Shown here: piece by piece, positions 9,335-10,196 of the stretch
How positions within the stretch are numbered: position 1 is the stretch's first letter
Layout: every line of letters starts with the position of its first letter
From: Comamonadaceae bacterium
Lineage (GTDB): Bacteria > Pseudomonadota > Gammaproteobacteria > Burkholderiales > Burkholderiaceae_C
Direction: 5' to 3'
Assembly: GCA_947374485.1 (NCBI GenBank)
Contig: CANCCF010000146.1
Location: 1-10,196, forward strand
DNA: 10,196 nt
The notes under the pieces: generated by a model
Told to the model about the DNA's origin: nothing
The model's input: the letters and a program-made list of their open reading frames with translations, nothing else
Databases searched by the model: none
Translations under genes and position numbers: made by a program

Positions 9335-9823
9335 ATGAAAGAAATTGAACTTGACGCTATGGACTTGGCCCTGCTGGGGCAGCTGCAGCGCGACGCTTCG
9401 CTCAGCAACCAGGATTTGGCGCTGGCCGTGCACACCTCCGCGCCCACCTGCCTGCGCCGCCTCAAGCGCTTGCGGGACGTTGGCCTGATCGAGCGGCAGG
9501 TTGCGATCCTCAACCCTGACGCGCTGGCACAGGCGCTGGGCCACGGCCTCTGCGCAATTGTCGAAATCACCCTGGACCGCCAAGGCGCCGAAGAGCTGGG
9601 GCGCTTTGAGGCCCGCGTGGTGGCAGACGCCGCTGTGCAGCAGTGCTACCGCGTCTCGCCCGGGCCTGACCTTGTGCTGGTGGTGCACACCGCCCACATG
9701 CCCGCCTACCTGGCACTGGTGCAGCGGCTGTTTACCAGCGACGCCAATGTGCGCAACGTCAAAGCGTTCTTCAGCGTCAAGCGCAGCAAATTTGGCGCGG
9801 AATTGCCGCTGCAAGCGGTTTAA
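9335..9823 (+). CDS. Lrp/AsnC family transcriptional regulator
   Basis: 162 aa. The N-terminal winged helix-turn-helix (about 5-60) opens with the family pattern ELDAMDLALLGQLQRDASLS and has the recognition helix near SAPTCLRRLKRLRDVGLI. A RAM/AsnC ligand-binding and oligomerising domain (about 66-155) includes VSPGPDLVLVVHTA and the closing strand VKAFFSVKRSKFGAELPL. These proteins form dimers and octamers, sense amino acids or related small molecules, and usually regulate themselves and a neighbour. The divergent glmS is the obvious candidate target, which would tie amino-sugar synthesis to amino-acid supply; this is inference. The ATG at 9335 is favoured because it keeps the whole helix-turn-helix with the usual short lead; ATG at 9359 would trim it. 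No Shine-Dalgarno sequence precedes either start (AT-only bases just upstream of 9335). The ligand is unknown and I assign no symbol. Confidence 0.93.
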   Translation: MKEIELDAMDLALLGQLQRDASLSNQDLALAVHTSAPTCLRRLKRLRDVGLIERQVAILNPDALAQALGHGLCAIVEITLDRQGAEELGRFEARVVADAAVQQCYRVSPGPDLVLVVHTAHMPAYLALVQRLFTSDANVRNVKAFFSVKRSKFGAELPLQAV

Positions 9824-9868
9824 AGTGCACCGCATGACACAAGGCACACGCGACACAAAGGGCAGCCC

Positions 9869-10196
9869 ATGAATCAACTCGCCGCCCTGCTGGTCGAGGC
9901 CCTGGGAACCAACCTGGTCGACGAGATCGAGCTGGATGAGCGCGTCCAGCACGTGCGCGCCACGGCCACCATCTGCATCGTCTGCAGCGTGGCGTTTTCC
10001 GCCTTCAATATTGCCGCGCCGACCACCCGCATGCTGGGCTTTGCCGAGCTGCTCAGCATGCTGCTTTTCTTTGTGCCGGCGGCCCTGTTCATCAACCGGC
10101 CGCAGCACATTGATGGCGCCGAGTTGTTGCTGCTCCTGGGTGCGTTGTACATCTCCTCGGCGTTGATCATCTTTGGCGGCATTGAAGGCACCGGCC
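9869..10196 (+). CDS. Multi-pass membrane protein, N-terminal part; possible membrane sensor of a signalling protein
   Basis: 109 codons from the ATG at 9869-9871 to the window edge, no stop reached. Ribosome site AAGGG at 9858-9862, 6 nt from the start. A soluble amphipathic stretch (about 1-28, LVEALGTNLVDEIELDERVQ) is followed by three likely membrane segments: about 30-50 (ATATICIVCSVAFSAFNIAA), 57-76 (GFAELLSMLLFFVPAALFIN) and 84-104 (AELLLLLGALYISSALIIFG). The closing GGIEGTG resembles the GG-I-(D/E)-x-TG motif of multi-pass input domains that precede GGDEF or histidine kinase output domains. That resemblance is from memory and the output domain lies beyond the window. It starts 45 nt after the Lrp-type gene on the same strand with no terminator between, so co-transcription is possible. 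Confidence 0.75.
   Translation, partial: MNQLAALLVEALGTNLVDEIELDERVQHVRATATICIVCSVAFSAFNIAAPTTRMLGFAELLSMLLFFVPAALFINRPQHIDGAELLLLLGALYISSALIIFGGIEGTG

Noticed and set aside
9245..10108. Minus-strand open frame of 287 codons
   Set aside because: Antisense to the Lrp-type and membrane protein genes, Gln/His/Val-rich with no recognisable motif, and extending through the AT-rich promoter region.

Overview
The window looks like a high-GC betaproteobacterial chromosome, probably order Burkholderiales and family Comamonadaceae. I infer this from codon use, from a proteobacterial GlmS that ends in the conserved RNLAKSVTVE tail, and from the style of the Lrp/AsnC gene divergent to glmS. The species cannot be named from the sequence alone.

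Right part (about 7271-10196), housekeeping: glmS (glucosamine-6-phosphate synthase, minus strand) is divergent from an Lrp/AsnC-family regulator (plus strand). They share a 135-bp AT-rich intergenic region with several inverted repeats, a plausible common promoter/operator. Downstream of the regulator, on the plus strand, starts a multi-pass membrane protein cut off by the window edge. It resembles the membrane sensor part of a signalling protein.

Left part (about 1-7189), a defence-type operon on the minus strand, read right to left: hsdR (type I restriction translocase/nuclease), hsdS (specificity subunit), a KAP-family P-loop NTPase, and an AlbA_2/GHKL-type ATP-binding protein that runs off the left edge. 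Junctions are 2, 11 and 9 nt, so the four genes are almost certainly one transcription unit. No hsdM methyltransferase is present. It is expected beyond position 1, so hsdS and hsdM would be separated by two accessory genes. hsdR carries an apparent one-base insertion near 4719-4720, which moves its last ~114 codons into another frame and ends the main frame 123 nt before hsdS.

How the genes may work together: HsdR, HsdS and an HsdM supplied from elsewhere would form a restriction-modification complex. The KAP NTPase and the AlbA_2/GHKL protein are co-expressed accessory proteins, possibly regulatory or a second defence layer. The KAP gene and the second recognition domain of hsdS look lower in GC than glmS in hand-counted samples, as expected for an acquired module placed just downstream of a core gene. 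No RNA genes, insertion sequences or CRISPR arrays were seen, and no gene-free stretch exceeds 300 bases.
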